Assembly (NCBI GenBank): GCA_016744435.1
Contig: JADGEJ010000001.1
Span: 1-64,000, forward strand
Length of the DNA: 64,000 nt
Direction: 5' to 3'
Source of the DNA: Lentibacter sp.
GTDB lineage: Bacteria; Pseudomonadota; Alphaproteobacteria; Rhodobacterales; Rhodobacteraceae
In this document: piece after piece, positions 1 to 7,795 of the stretch
Layout of the letters: the number at the start of each line of letters is the position of its first letter
Numbering within the stretch: the first letter of the stretch is position 1
Notes under the pieces: generated by a model
What the model was told of the DNA's origin: nothing
The model's input: the letters and a program-made list of their open reading frames with translations, nothing else
The model's database searches: none
Translations under genes and position numbers: made by a program

Positions 1-64
1 GGGTGGCGCTGTGCCAGCGAAGCTGACACAGCGCCACCCGGCGGGGCGACTTGGCGAAGCCAAG
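1..64. repeat. two adjacent stem-loops downstream of yidD
   Basis: A perfect 13-bp inverted repeat (GGGTGGCGCTGTG at 1-13, its complement at 27-39) contains a second short stem AGC/GCT closing a GAA loop. A second hairpin follows at 50-64 (CTTGGC, loop GAA, GCCAAG). Both lie just beyond the yidD stop codon on the minus strand. Neither is followed by a T-run on either strand, so they are not textbook intrinsic terminators. They could be an mRNA 3' stabilising structure or a repeated palindromic element. The next gene lies outside the window. Confidence 0.5.
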
Positions 65-111
65 GCGCAAACCCTCTGGTCATATGCTTAGAGGACAGAG
101 GGGCTGTACTT

Positions 112-333
112 TCAGTCTGGTACGTCATCCACGCCCATGCCGCCCCAAGGGTGGCAACGTCCAATGCGGCGCAGCGTCAGGTAGGTGCCTTTGATGCCGC
201 CGTGTTTGCGGTAGGCTTCCAATGAGTATGCCGAGCATGTTGGATCAAAGCGGCATGAATGGCCGACCCAGGGGCTGAACACCAGGCGATAAAGCTTCAC
301 AGGGCGCGACAGGATATAAGCGAGTGGTGTCAT
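112..333 (-). CDS. yidD: membrane protein insertion efficiency factor YidD
   Basis: This 73-residue protein matches the YidD (DUF37) family, a small peripheral inner-membrane protein that assists YidC-dependent insertion. The family signature is visible: a short hydrophobic/amphipathic N-terminus, then the Cys-rich segment CRFDPTCSAYS near residues 27-37 and GRCHPWGGMG-VDDVP near the C-terminus. Length is typical. Its ATG overlaps the rnpA stop codon (ATGA, 330-333), so it is probably translationally coupled to rnpA. The gene order rpmH-rnpA-yidD, normally followed by yidC, is conserved around bacteria and supports the call. Nothing is unusual in the reading frame. Confidence 0.95.
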   Translation of the reverse strand: MTPLAYILSRPVKLYRLVFSPWVGHSCRFDPTCSAYSLEAYRKHGGIKGTYLTLRRIGRCHPWGGMGVDDVPD

Positions 334-686
334 TTTCCTAGTTGCTCCATCTCATGCACCTTCTTCAGCGCATAGATAAGGTCGCCTTTCAGATATTCAA
401 AGGGGCGGGTCGCCGTCGCCTCGGCGCGGCCAATGAGGACATAGTCCCAGCCTGCTCGGCCATGACTTGGCAACACAGCGCGCGCAGCTTCACGCAGGCG
501 GCGTTTGGCGCGGTTGCGGGCCACAGCGTTGCCGACTTTTTTGGAGCAGGTGAAGCCAACCCGCATATCCTCATAGTCACTGCGCGCACGGCCTTGAAGC
601 ATCAGCCCTTTGGTGCCGCGATGCTGAGCACGTGCAGCCGTCAGAAACTCGGCGCGCTTTTTGAGGATGATGAGCTTACCTGTCAT
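330..686 (-). CDS. rnpA: ribonuclease P protein component RnpA
   Basis: This 118-residue basic protein is the protein subunit of RNase P, which binds the catalytic RNA and the 5' leader of pre-tRNAs. The diagnostic RNR-type motif is present as ARNRAKRRLREAAR (about residues 55-68), preceded by the beta-strand segment RVGFTCSKKVGNAV. Length is normal. It lies between rpmH and yidD on the same strand and overlaps yidD by 4 nt. The ATG at 684-686 is the natural start, giving MTGKLIILKKRAEFL, where KRAEF is typical of the family N-terminus. Confidence 0.97.
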   Translation of the reverse strand: MTGKLIILKKRAEFLTAARAQHRGTKGLMLQGRARSDYEDMRVGFTCSKKVGNAVARNRAKRRLREAARAVLPSHGRAGWDYVLIGRAEATATRPFEYLKGDLIYALKKVHEMEQLGK

Positions 687-724
687 GAGCCTGTCTTCGC
701 GCTAATCAGAGCGCAGGACAAGTG

Positions 725-753
725 AAAACCGCCCGAGCCATGGCCGGGGCGGC
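725..753 (-). terminator. intrinsic terminator/attenuator between rpmH and rnpA
   Basis: On the minus strand a GC-rich hairpin (CCGCCC at 729-734 pairing with GGGCGG at 747-752, with an inner GCCATGGC palindrome) is followed by a four-T run (725-728). It lies in the 113-nt gap between rpmH and rnpA. Partial termination here would explain how abundant L34 mRNA is made alongside much lower rnpA expression. Confidence 0.6.
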
Positions 754-799
754 TTGCGAAACGTTTAAGTTGTTGCCACCCTTAAGGGCAGCGACAAAC

Positions 800-934
800 T
801 TATGCGCTAAGTGACTTGCGGCCATGTGCGCGACGCGCGTTCAGGATCTTGCGGCCAGCTTTGGTGGCCATGCGCGCGCGGAAGCCGTGGCGCCGTTTGC
901 GAACGAGGTTGCTTGGTTGGTAGGTGCGTTTCAT
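800..934 (-). CDS. rpmH: 50S ribosomal protein L34
   Basis: This 44-codon gene encodes the small, very basic large-subunit protein L34. The translation begins [20 protein letters not shown], continues with [20 protein letters not shown] and ends SLSA, which is almost the family consensus. The ATG is at 932-934 and a purine-rich GGAGACGGAG ribosome binding site precedes it. It heads the rpmH-rnpA-yidD operon on the minus strand. Confidence 0.98.
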   Translation of the reverse strand: MKRTYQPSNLVRKRRHGFRARMATKAGRKILNARRAHGRKSLSA

Positions 935-955
935 CGCTCCGTCTCCGATATAGTG

Positions 956-987
956 AGGTAGGCCTGCGCGAATCCGCAGGGATACCT
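956..987 (-). promoter_or_regulatory. leader hairpin upstream of rpmH
   Basis: About 22 nt upstream of the rpmH ATG the minus-strand transcript can fold into a stem of AGGTA+CCTGCG paired with CGCAGG+TACCT, interrupted by one 2-nt mismatch and closed by a 6-nt loop. This is a good candidate for a 5' leader structure acting in L34 autoregulation or mRNA stability. The remaining part of the divergent intergenic region (988-1236) shows no ORF that looks real. It must contain the promoters for rpmH (minus) and the TVP38-family gene (plus), but no clear -35/-10 pair is visible. Confidence 0.45.
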
Positions 988-1236
988 CGTGAAAGCTTGA
1001 AGCCGTTCTTTAGGGGAAGGTGCTCGGGCTGTCAAACCTCAACGCGCGGAATTCTGCAACAAATTCGTAAGGACTGCATGTGCATTTGTTACAGTTCTGT
1101 CAAATCGGTGTCTTGCGATCACGAAAACGCGTGTTAGCCATCAAGCGGGCGTGATCGGGGTTGGGTTTTGACGGTTATCTGCGCAGTTTAGCCTCAAGAC
1201 TGCGAACAAAGACTGCAAACAAGCGAGAACGGGACG

Positions 1237-1989
1237 ATGACTGATATGAGCAATGAAACCCCTGAAGGCGAACCAGTGGGCAAATCTTCGTTTGCACGGC
1301 TTTTGCCGCTTCTTGTTATCGGGGTAGCCGCAGTCATGGGGGCGATCTATCTCAAGGACTATCTCAGTTTTGACGCGCTCCGTGACAACCGTGAGGCTCT
1401 GATCGCGTTTCGCGATGCGAATTACTTCGCCACCGTGGCTGTTTTCATGGTGGCTTATATCGTGATTGTCGCTTTCTCACTACCCGGCGCGACGATCGCC
1501 ACGCTGACGGGGGGCTTTTTGTTTGCAACGTTCCCAGGGGCTTTGTTCAACGTTGCCGCCGCCACCATCGGTGCAACGCTGATATTTCTTGCAGCGCGCT
1601 GGGGGCTTGGTGAGCGGCTTGGTGCTAAGCTGGAAAGCTCGGATGGTAAGATCAAGGCGATCAAAGACGGGATCGACGAAAACCAATGGTCGATGTTGTT
1701 TCTTATTCGCCTCGTGCCCGCCGTGCCCTTCTTTGTCGCTAACCTCTTGCCAGCGTTTCTTGAGGTGCCGCTCAGGCGCTTCGTAGTCAGCACATTTGTC
1801 GGCATCATCCCCGGCGGCGTTGTTTACACCTCTGTCGGCGCGGGGCTGGGCGAAGTCTTCGCCAGCGGTGAGACACCGAACCTCGGTATCATCTTTGAGC
1901 CGCATATTCTGTTGCCCATTCTCGGCCTCTGTGCGCTTGCCGCGCTTCCGATAGCCCTTAAAGCCCTGCGCGGCGGAAAGTCTTTCTAA
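1237..1989 (+). CDS. TVP38/TMEM64 (VTT/DedA-superfamily) membrane protein
   Basis: A 250-residue inner-membrane protein of the TVP38/TMEM64 (VTT domain) family, relatives of DedA lipid scramblase/transporter proteins. Hydrophobic segments are at about 22-42, 65-85, 90-120, 150-170, 185-205 and 220-245. The family core is the segment SLPGATIATLTGGFLFATFP (about residues 81-100), followed by a Gly/Ala-rich re-entrant region and the segment RLVPAVPFFVANLLPAF. The start ATG follows a GGGACG site; a second ATG three codons later is possible. It shares one nucleotide with the next gene (TAATG), so the pair is co-translated. Fused versions of the two families exist elsewhere, which supports a joint function that is still unclear. 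Confidence 0.9.
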   Translation: MTDMSNETPEGEPVGKSSFARLLPLLVIGVAAVMGAIYLKDYLSFDALRDNREALIAFRDANYFATVAVFMVAYIVIVAFSLPGATIATLTGGFLFATFPGALFNVAAATIGATLIFLAARWGLGERLGAKLESSDGKIKAIKDGIDENQWSMLFLIRLVPAVPFFVANLLPAFLEVPLRRFVVSTFVGIIPGGVVYTSVGAGLGEVFASGETPNLGIIFEPHILLPILGLCALAALPIALKALRGGKSF

Positions 1990-3380
1990 TGAAACAGATC
2001 AAAACAGACTTACTGGTGATCGGTGGCGGATCTGGCGGCTTGTCCGTCGCGGCGGGGGCCTCACAGATGGGCGCAAGCGTTGTGCTGCTTGAAGGCCATT
2101 TGATGGGCGGCGATTGCCTTAACTACGGCTGCGTGCCCTCCAAAGCGCTTCTCTCCGAGGCCAAAGCGGCCCACGCCAAAGGCAGGGCCCCTAAAGCGGC
2201 TTACCCCGCCGCAAAAGACCATGTGCGTGCCGTAATTGACACGATAGCGCCGCACGATTCAGTTGAGCGGTTTGAAAGCCTCGGTGTGCAGGTGATCGAA
2301 GCCTATGGCAGTTTTAAGGACGCTCAGACCGTGGTTGCGGGCGACACCGAGATAACGGCGCGCCGCGTTGTGATCAGCACGGGCTCATCGCCGTTTGTGC
2401 CGCCGATCCCCGGCTTGGAAGGCGTGCCCTACGAGACCAACGAGACTGTGTTTGAGCTGCGCGAGCGGCCTGATCACTTGTTGATCATCGGTGGCGGGCC
2501 GATTGGCATGGAAATGGCGCAGGCGCATCGGCGGCTTGGCTCTGAAGTCACTGTCATCGAAGGCATGAAAGCACTCGGTAAGGACGATCCTGAAACCGCC
2601 GCTGTCTTGCTTGAAGCGCTGCGCAGTGAGGGGATCGCGATTGAGGAAGATGCTTTGGCAGCCGAAGTGCGCGGCAAAGTGGGCGCTATTGAAGTTGAGG
2701 CCAAGGATGGCCGCGTTTTCAAAGGCACACATTTGCTGATGGCGGTGGGGCGTCGCGCCAACATCGACAAGCTCAACCTCGAGGCAGCGGGGATCGAGAC
2801 CACCCGCACTGGCATTAAAGTTGATGCCTCGCTCAAGACGACGAACTCGAAAGTCTACGCGATTGGCGACGTGGCCGGCGGGCTGCAGTTTACCCATGTC
2901 GCGGGCTACCACGCGGGGGTTATCATCCGCTCGGCGCTCTTTGGCTTGCCCGCAAAGGCCAAGCACAGCCACATCCCTTGGGCGACATATACTGCGCCTG
3001 AGTTAAGCCAAGTTGGCCTCACAGAAGCCGAAGCGCGCGATCAGCACGGCGACAAGCTTGAGGTTGTGCGTTTTGACTATTCGGGCAACGACCGCGCGAT
3101 AGCAGAGGGGCAGACCACAGGCTTTATCAAGGTGATGATCGTCAAAGGGCGGCCAGTCGGCGCGTCGATTGTGGGCTATCAAGCGGGCGAGCTTATCAAC
3201 ACATGGGCGCTGGCGCTGGCCAACAACATGAAGATGGGCCAGATAGCGGCAATGGTTGCGCCTTACCCAACGATTGGCGAGATCAACAAGCGCGTTGCAG
3301 GTGCCTATTTCTCTCCGCGTCTGTTTGAGAGTAAGATGGTCAAAAGGGTTGTTGGCGCTGTGCAGCGCTGGCTGCCGTAA
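1989..3380 (+). CDS. FAD-dependent pyridine nucleotide-disulfide oxidoreductase (mercuric-reductase-like)
   Basis: A 463-residue class-I flavin disulfide reductase. Visible elements are the N-terminal FAD-binding GGGSGGLS (about residues 12-19), the redox-active pair in GGDCLNYGCVPSKAL (about 41-55), a second dinucleotide-binding GGGPIGMEMA (NAD(P)H) and the FAD ribityl motif YAIGDVAGG. The C-terminal dimerisation domain ends in APYPTIGEINKR, where dihydrolipoamide dehydrogenase has the catalytic HPT(L)SE; the His is Tyr here. The protein has no C-terminal vicinal cysteines as in true MerA, so mercury reduction is not implied. The start overlaps the stop of the TVP38-family gene, suggesting a membrane-associated redox module. 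The natural substrate is unknown. Confidence 0.88.
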   Translation: MKQIKTDLLVIGGGSGGLSVAAGASQMGASVVLLEGHLMGGDCLNYGCVPSKALLSEAKAAHAKGRAPKAAYPAAKDHVRAVIDTIAPHDSVERFESLGVQVIEAYGSFKDAQTVVAGDTEITARRVVISTGSSPFVPPIPGLEGVPYETNETVFELRERPDHLLIIGGGPIGMEMAQAHRRLGSEVTVIEGMKALGKDDPETAAVLLEALRSEGIAIEEDALAAEVRGKVGAIEVEAKDGRVFKGTHLLMAVGRRANIDKLNLEAAGIETTRTGIKVDASLKTTNSKVYAIGDVAGGLQFTHVAGYHAGVIIRSALFGLPAKAKHSHIPWATYTAPELSQVGLTEAEARDQHGDKLEVVRFDYSGNDRAIAEGQTTGFIKVMIVKGRPVGASIVGYQAGELINTWALALANNMKMGQIAAMVAPYPTIGEINKRVAGAYFSPRLFESKMVKRVVGAVQRWLP

Positions 3381-3393
3381 GGGTAGGCGGGCA

Positions 3394-4776
3394 ATGCTCA
3401 ATACACTCTCGGGGCGCTTTCTGATCTTGACCATCATCTTTGTGATGCTGGCGGAAGTGCTGATCTTTGTGCCGTCGATTGCGCGGTTCCGCGAGGACTA
3501 TCTCCTCAGCCGTCTTGAGCGTGGGCAGATCGCGTCACTGGCGCTTTTGGCGGATGACATGATCGGGGCTGATCTTGAGGAAGAGCTGCTCAGAAATGCC
3601 GAGGTTTTCAACGTTGTGCTCCGGCGTGACGAAGCACGCCAGCTTATCTTGTCCGCACCTATGCCCAAGCCTATCCACGAGACGTTTGATCTGCGCGATG
3701 CACCTGCAGTGGCACTGATATCTGACGCCATCGGGCGGCTGTTTGACAGTGAAGATCGCGTGATTAGGGTGATCGGCAACCCGGTGCGCGAGGCTGGCTT
3801 GCTGATCGAAGTGACCATGGAAACAGGCAAACTGCGCAGCGCGATGGTTGACTATGGCGTGCGTATCTTGTTGATGTCGGCGGTTATCTCGGTGTTCACG
3901 GCCTTCTTGCTGTTCGTCGCGGTGCGCAGGTTGCTTGTTCACCCCATCAAGCGGGTGGTCGGCGACATGCAGGCCTATGCGGCCAACCCGGAAGACGCGA
4001 ACGCGATTATCAAGCCGTCCTCGACTGTGGCGGAGTTGCGCGAGGCCGAAGACGCATTGCTTAAGCTCGAAACGCAACTGACCTCGGCTTTGAAGCAAAA
4101 GGAGAGGCTGGCGCAGCTTGGCTCGGCGGTGGCAAAGATCAGCCATGATTTGCGCAATATCCTGACTTCGGCGCAGCTGTTTACAGACCGTATCGAGATG
4201 AGCGAAGATCCTGTGGTGATGCGCATGGCGCCCAAACTTGTTGGCTCGATCACACGCGCGGTAAACCTGTGTGAGAACACTCTGGTCTTTGGCAAGGCTG
4301 AAGAGCCAGCACCGCGTTTGGCGCGGGTTGAGCTAAGCGAAATTGTTGGCGATGTGTTCGCGTCCGAGCGCCTGGCAAGCGTTGATGCGGAGCTGCGCTT
4401 TGTTGAAGACATCCCGCAGGGCTTTACACTGATGGCCGACAACGAACAGCTCTACCGCGTGATTGCGAACCTTGTGCGCAATGCGCGCCAAGCGATTGTT
4501 GCCAGCGGGCGCGCCGGAGACGTGGAAGTACGGGCCCGCGAAGTTGAAGGCACAGCCGTGATCACCGTGACTGACACAGGCCCAGGCCTGCCTCTACGGG
4601 CGCGCGAGCATTTGTTCGCAGCCTTTCAAGGCGCAACAAGCAAGGGTGGATCGGGGCTGGGCTTGGCGATTTCGGCAGAACTTATCCGCGGGCACGGCGG
4701 CGAGCTGATGCTTGAAAAGAGCGACGAAACAGGCACGCAGTTTACCATTCGCCTTGGGCTGGACACTGCTCCCTAG
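3394..4776 (+). CDS. sensor histidine kinase (membrane-bound, orphan)
   Basis: A 460-residue histidine kinase. Transmembrane helices at about 7-27 and 152-178 bracket a periplasmic sensor region of about 125 residues. A HAMP-like linker (RRLLVHPIKRVVGDMQAYA) and a short coiled coil follow. The dimerisation/phosphoacceptor H-box is ISHDLRNIL. The ATPase domain shows the N-box NLVRNARQA, G1 DTGPGLP and G2 GGSGLGLAI. The ATG at 3394 was chosen over longer in-frame starts because these would overlap the previous gene by more than 130 nt. No response regulator is adjacent, so it is an orphan here. The HDLRN H-box (an HDxRN variant) and the compact catalytic domain are seen in a subgroup common in alphaproteobacteria. 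The signal sensed is unknown. Confidence 0.9.
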   Translation: MLNTLSGRFLILTIIFVMLAEVLIFVPSIARFREDYLLSRLERGQIASLALLADDMIGADLEEELLRNAEVFNVVLRRDEARQLILSAPMPKPIHETFDLRDAPAVALISDAIGRLFDSEDRVIRVIGNPVREAGLLIEVTMETGKLRSAMVDYGVRILLMSAVISVFTAFLLFVAVRRLLVHPIKRVVGDMQAYAANPEDANAIIKPSSTVAELREAEDALLKLETQLTSALKQKERLAQLGSAVAKISHDLRNILTSAQLFTDRIEMSEDPVVMRMAPKLVGSITRAVNLCENTLVFGKAEEPAPRLARVELSEIVGDVFASERLASVDAELRFVEDIPQGFTLMADNEQLYRVIANLVRNARQAIVASGRAGDVEVRAREVEGTAVITVTDTGPGLPLRAREHLFAAFQGATSKGGSGLGLAISAELIRGHGGELMLEKSDETGTQFTIRLGLDTAP

Positions 4777-4802
4777 GCTGCGCCGCTGCTCAACAGCGCA
4801 GC
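4777..4802. terminator. hairpin between convergent genes
   Basis: GCTGCGC at 4777-4783 pairs with GCGCAGC at 4796-4802, placed directly after the histidine kinase stop codon and overlapping the end of the convergent Hint-domain relic. There is no strong T-run, so it is only a weak candidate for a bidirectional terminator. Confidence 0.35.
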
Positions 4803-5730
4803 TTCGTGCTGTTTGAGGCAACAGCCGAGGCTTGCATGGAAAGCGGAATTGTCTGGCCTAGGATAGCGTGGGCCTCGCGGCTGGCGGCGCAGGACAATCC
4901 GTTGAGGGACGCTTGAGAGAGCAAGAGTGTTTCCGCCGCAATTCCCTCGGCGTAGACGACTTCGTGTTTGTCAAACAAAAGGTGAAAGTAGGTGACGCTG
5001 TCGCCAGTTCTGTGCGTGACGTCTCGCCCGTTGAGAAGGGCCTTGGCGGGAATGAAAACCTCGCTTTCGCCAAACAAGATCTCGACTGCGCTGTTGCTAA
5101 CCAGCATACGGTGCTCGGGCGACACTTCAAGCGGCCGCGTGTTGCCGGCGCGCCGGTCTCAAAGCGTATCGGGGCGAAGCGGCCTTCTGCCTTAAGGCTG
5201 CGTTTCACCCAGCCAACGCAGCGGCTGAGCACCGCCAGTAAAGGTTGTGACAAGCCCCCTGACTTTCAGCGTTTCAATAGGCTGCGGCCCATCTGGAGTT
5301 TCAATATGCGTACTAGCCGTAAAGCAGGCAACATAGTCGTCGTAGGCGTTGTTTTTAAGGTGAGATGTGCGTTCAGAGTACTTCTGTCGAGGTGATGCCG
5401 TCTACAGCGCCTTGCTGATAACCATTGCCGCCAAAATGCAGCCCAGTCACCATATGCCCAGATGCAGTGTTGATCAGATCATAAACCGCGCTGACAAATG
5501 TGCCAGCGGAATAGCTTTTTCCGCCAATGTTAACAGCATTCGAGAGCGTTTTCTGGGTTGAGTCAACTTCGTCGAAGGCAGCGTCATTGTCTGCGATCTC
5601 AATGACCGTCGGCGTCGCGTCTGCTGCGAGTGTCAATACGAAGTTGGGCCCACCGTCAGCGGCACCTCCAAGCTCATCGGGGGGGCGCTGTTACAAAGTC
5701 ACTCGCTGCGTAAATGTATAGAAATGGCAT
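4790..5730 (-). pseudogene. frameshifted Hint-domain (hedgehog/intein-like) protein
   Basis: Reading the minus strand through several frames rebuilds one typical roseobacter Hint-domain protein. It starts at ATG 5728-5730 (MPFLYIYAASDFVTAPP). The N-terminal module (VIEIADNDAAFDEVD, then GLHFGGNGYQQGAVDGI) leads to the Hint core DDYVACFTASTHIETPDGP, GGAQPLRWLG, AEGRFAPIRFETGA and VSPEHRMLV, and on to VTYFHLLFDKHEVVYAEG. Four disruptions are visible: an extra C in a C7 run (5679-5685), a frame change plus missing residues near 5375, a +1 after LRWLG (about 5200) and a -1 after FETGA (about 5150). The gene cannot give a full product. Intact relatives are secreted or surface proteins of unknown role. 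Independent frameshifts at four places argue for real decay rather than one sequencing error. Confidence 0.85.
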
Positions 5731-5990
5731 GAGAAATTCCGCTAAATGGGCCTGTGCCTTGGCAAAGTTTGACGGCGCGTGGGCCGTTAGTGTGAACTGT
5801 TATCCAGATTGTGGAAATTCAGCCTAGCATAACACAGGTAATATGGACTTAAGGGTACAGCCTGACTGCACTGGCGCGGACAAAGCAAAATCTAGCGTTA
5901 CTTTCATTCTGGTGGGGGCACATTTGCTAGCGGTCTTTTTGATTTCTTTGCGTTGTCCAAATAGTTTTCGCGATTGCGCAAAAAACCCAC

Positions 5991-6018
5991 TTGCAAAGCC
6001 GCTCAACACCCCTTAGAT
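5991..6018 (+). promoter_or_regulatory. putative tRNA-Arg promoter
   Basis: TTGCAA (5991-5996) and TTAGAT (6013-6018) are separated by 16 nt and lie 12 nt upstream of the mature tRNA 5' end, a fitting position for the tRNA promoter. The rest of the roughly 300-nt gap between the Hint relic and the tRNA (5731-5990) holds only short ORFs without recognisable features. Confidence 0.4.
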
Positions 6019-6029
6019 GCCAGCAATAC

Positions 6030-6106
6030 GGACCGATAGCTCAGCTGGATAGAGTACCTGACTACGAATCAGGGGGTCGGGGGTTCGAATCCTCCTCGGT
6101 CCGCCA
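6030..6106 (+). tRNA. tRNA-Arg (anticodon ACG)
   Basis: A 77-nt cloverleaf with encoded CCA. The acceptor stem GGACCGA (6030-6036) pairs with TCGGTCC (6096-6102), followed by discriminator G and CCA. The D-arm starts with GCTC and contains the AGCTGGATAGAG loop. The anticodon stem CCTGA/TCAGG encloses CTACGAA, so the anticodon is ACG (read as ICG). The T-arm has the standard GTTCGAATC loop. A truncated serine recombinase stops three nucleotides beyond the CCA end, so the 3' end of this gene is likely an integration site. Confidence 0.97.
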
Positions 6107-6108
6107 TT

Positions 6109-6540
6109 TCACATTTTGTGACCGGCAAGACCCTCTAACACCTTGAATGGCAAGGTGGTTTGTGGGGTTCGAAGTCCTGTTTTGCGCGAGTATGTAATCT
6201 TCTCTGAGAACGCTAGTTTGAGGACGGTTCTTTGCAGGGTAAGTTGGCCTGATTCCCATAGTTTCCAAGGGTTTGCGAGAAACGTGCAGGTGAGTTCGAA
6301 CAACTCATCGAAGCTATGGGCTGGTTTGGGCCCTTTTTCGAGTTTTTCTTGGGTGACGAGCTTTTCACGTTCCAGTTTAGCAAGACGCTTTTCGTAAGCT
6401 GAGATGACCGATGGCAGGCTTGCATCCACAATCCGGTCCAACAGCCCCTCGATCTGTTTCTCTATTTTCACAACTTCCCGTTTCATTGCCACCATACCAG
6501 CCTGAGCCTGTTCTGCGCGGTTAAGGCAGCGTGCGATCAA
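6109..6540 (-). pseudogene. C-terminal remnant of a large serine recombinase
   Basis: The minus-strand frame carries the C-terminal coiled-coil and tail of large serine recombinases of the resolvase/invertase superfamily, the type found next to tRNA genes in alphaproteobacterial islands. Recognisable stretches are EKQIEGLLDRIVDASLP, SAYEKRLAKLEREKL and HSFDELFELTCTFLANPWKL, then KLAFSEKITY near the stop. The catalytic resolvase domain and zinc ribbon (several hundred residues) are missing; upstream of about 6540 the frame no longer resembles the family. The stop codon (6109-6111) lies next to the tRNA-Arg 3' end. This is a decayed piece of an integrated element, not a functional enzyme. Confidence 0.75.
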
Positions 6541-6792
6541 CACTTTTGAAAGTATGTGCGTACTTGAGGCATGGAAAAGACTTTCTAACTTTGAGGAGAG
6601 CACAGAAACCTTTGAAGGTTCAAAAAATGTGGCCCGCGCTAAGCCTAGGGTGTGGCGGTGTCGATGCACAAGCTGGTGATCTGGATTTCAATGTCGCGCT
6701 CGCGTAGGCGGTCTAGCTCCACCAATGCATCTTTGGCCGAACGCCATCCTAGAGTAACCAACCATAGAGCCGACAGAAACTGCGGAAGTTCT

Positions 6793-7125
6793 GCGCTTAT
6801 TCATGAAAGCATCGTCGCGGAAGCGTTGCAGAAAATTGCGGCTTTGAATGCATCAGCAGAGAGGACTTTTGGCGTCGCTTTGAGTGCAGTGACGCCAGCA
6901 GGTCTGCGCCGTGGTGAAGAGGATCTTTTCTTGGGGCTGTCGATCGATCCCGATGATCCTAAAGACTTCGACCTGCCACCAGACGAGGATCTGTTTGGTC
7001 GCCTGGTGCCGCTTCTCGACAGCGATGGCGGCGAGGCTGCTGCTCTCCCAGAAGTCACGGAAACGGAAGAGCCTGAAGCTGATGAAGATCATGCACCTCT
7101 CACTTGGAGGTTCGATGATGAATAA
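6793..7125 (+). pseudogene. C-terminal remnant of a TniA/Mu-type transposase
   Basis: The reading frame ending at 7125 gives an acidic tail containing SAERTFGVALSAVTPAGLRRG and SIDPDDPKDFDLPPDEDLF. It lies directly upstream of, and overlaps, a TniB-like ATPase start. In Tn5053/Tn7-like elements the DDE transposase TniA precedes TniB in exactly this way. The catalytic core is absent and the frame before about 6793 is low-complexity and unlikely to be coding. The assignment to TniA rests mainly on position and is inference. Confidence 0.45.
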
Positions 7126-7381
7126 GGTCTCCGATACTCACATACGCCTCGCCAAATTGCGTGGACAGTTCATCAGGCACGCGGCTTACGAACAGCTATG
7201 CGATCAGTTTGATCGGCAGCTCCAGCGGCGACGTGCCGCGTTATCCTTGGGCCTCTTTGAGGAGGCCCGAGGGATCGCCATTGTTGGTGCTTCCGGCAGT
7301 GGCAAGTCCACCTTGGCGGCTCGTCTTCTGACGCAGAATCCGGACATTCTACAACCCCAGGCGTATGCTCTGATGCGTTAG
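7115..7381 (+). pseudogene. truncated TniB-like transposition ATPase
   Basis: Starts at ATG 7115 (or 7118) after a clear GGAGG site at 7106-7110, overlapping the upstream remnant. The 88 residues contain a helical N-terminus (DTHIRLAKLRGQFIRHAAYE) and a perfect Walker A motif, GASGSGKSTLAARLL, as in TniB/TnsC-family AAA+ ATPases. It breaks off about 20 residues after Walker A, with no Walker B or sensor motifs; family members have about 300 residues. The stop codon coincides with the end of the convergent ABM gene, so the truncation joint is near 7350-7380. With the preceding remnant it marks an eroded transposon. Confidence 0.6.
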
Positions 7382-7713
7382 CTTGCGTTCCCGTCTTTGC
7401 TGATCGTCTGAATGGTGTTGAACCCTTCAAAGCTGGGGCGGCCAATGGTCATCGGCTCGGACTTACCCGCGCGGTTGCGAGAATGGGCGGCCCTAAAGGC
7501 TTCGGATTTGGTCCAGGCGACAAAAGTTTCTTCGTCTTGCCAAAATGTGTGTGAAGAATAGAGGATGTGATCTTCAGCTTCTGGCCCAACAAGCATACGA
7601 AATTCAACAAACCCCTCAACTGTTGGCAGTTCGCTCTCGCGGTTGACCCACATTGCCTCGAAGTCTTTGGCTTTTTCTTTGATCACTTTGAATCGGTTCA
7701 TAGCTAGGTACAT
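7378..7713 (-). CDS. antibiotic biosynthesis monooxygenase (ABM)-domain protein, probable heme-degrading enzyme
   Basis: A 111-residue single-domain ABM ferredoxin-like fold protein, similar to HmoA/IsdG-type heme oxygenases. The start MYLAMNRFKVIKEKAKDFEA was chosen because homologues begin this way and AAAGGAAC precedes it; a longer start at 7803 would overlap the upstream gene. Family motifs are NRF near the N-terminus, FVEFRMLVGP, YSSHTFWQDEETFVAWTKSEAF and SFEGFN at the end. Together with the upstream ChuX/HutX-like gene and the adjacent heme receptor it probably releases iron from imported heme in the cytoplasm. Other ABM functions cannot be excluded without a structure or assay. Confidence 0.8.
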   Translation of the reverse strand: MYLAMNRFKVIKEKAKDFEAMWVNRESELPTVEGFVEFRMLVGPEAEDHILYSSHTFWQDEETFVAWTKSEAFRAAHSRNRAGKSEPMTIGRPSFEGFNTIQTISKDGNAS

Positions 7714-7795
7714 TCGGTTCGTTCCTTTTTCTGGGTATGAGATCGTAGTCACTCCATTCACATCGGGCCGCCAATGCAGCCGCATGTGCGTATCG

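Noticed and set aside
342..725. 127-codon plus-strand frame over rnpA
   Set aside because: Antisense to rnpA and not similar to any protein family.
1989..3380. True mercuric reductase (MerA)
   Set aside because: No N-terminal HMA domain, no C-terminal vicinal cysteines and no mer genes nearby.
5824..6009. Short minus-strand frame before tRNA-Arg
   Set aside because: Only 61 codons, no ribosome binding site, no recognisable motif.
6062..6268. Small minus-strand frame running into the tRNA gene
   Set aside because: The NPRPPDS-type ending is a familiar translation artefact of tRNA antisense sequence; the real coding trace is the serine recombinase frame.
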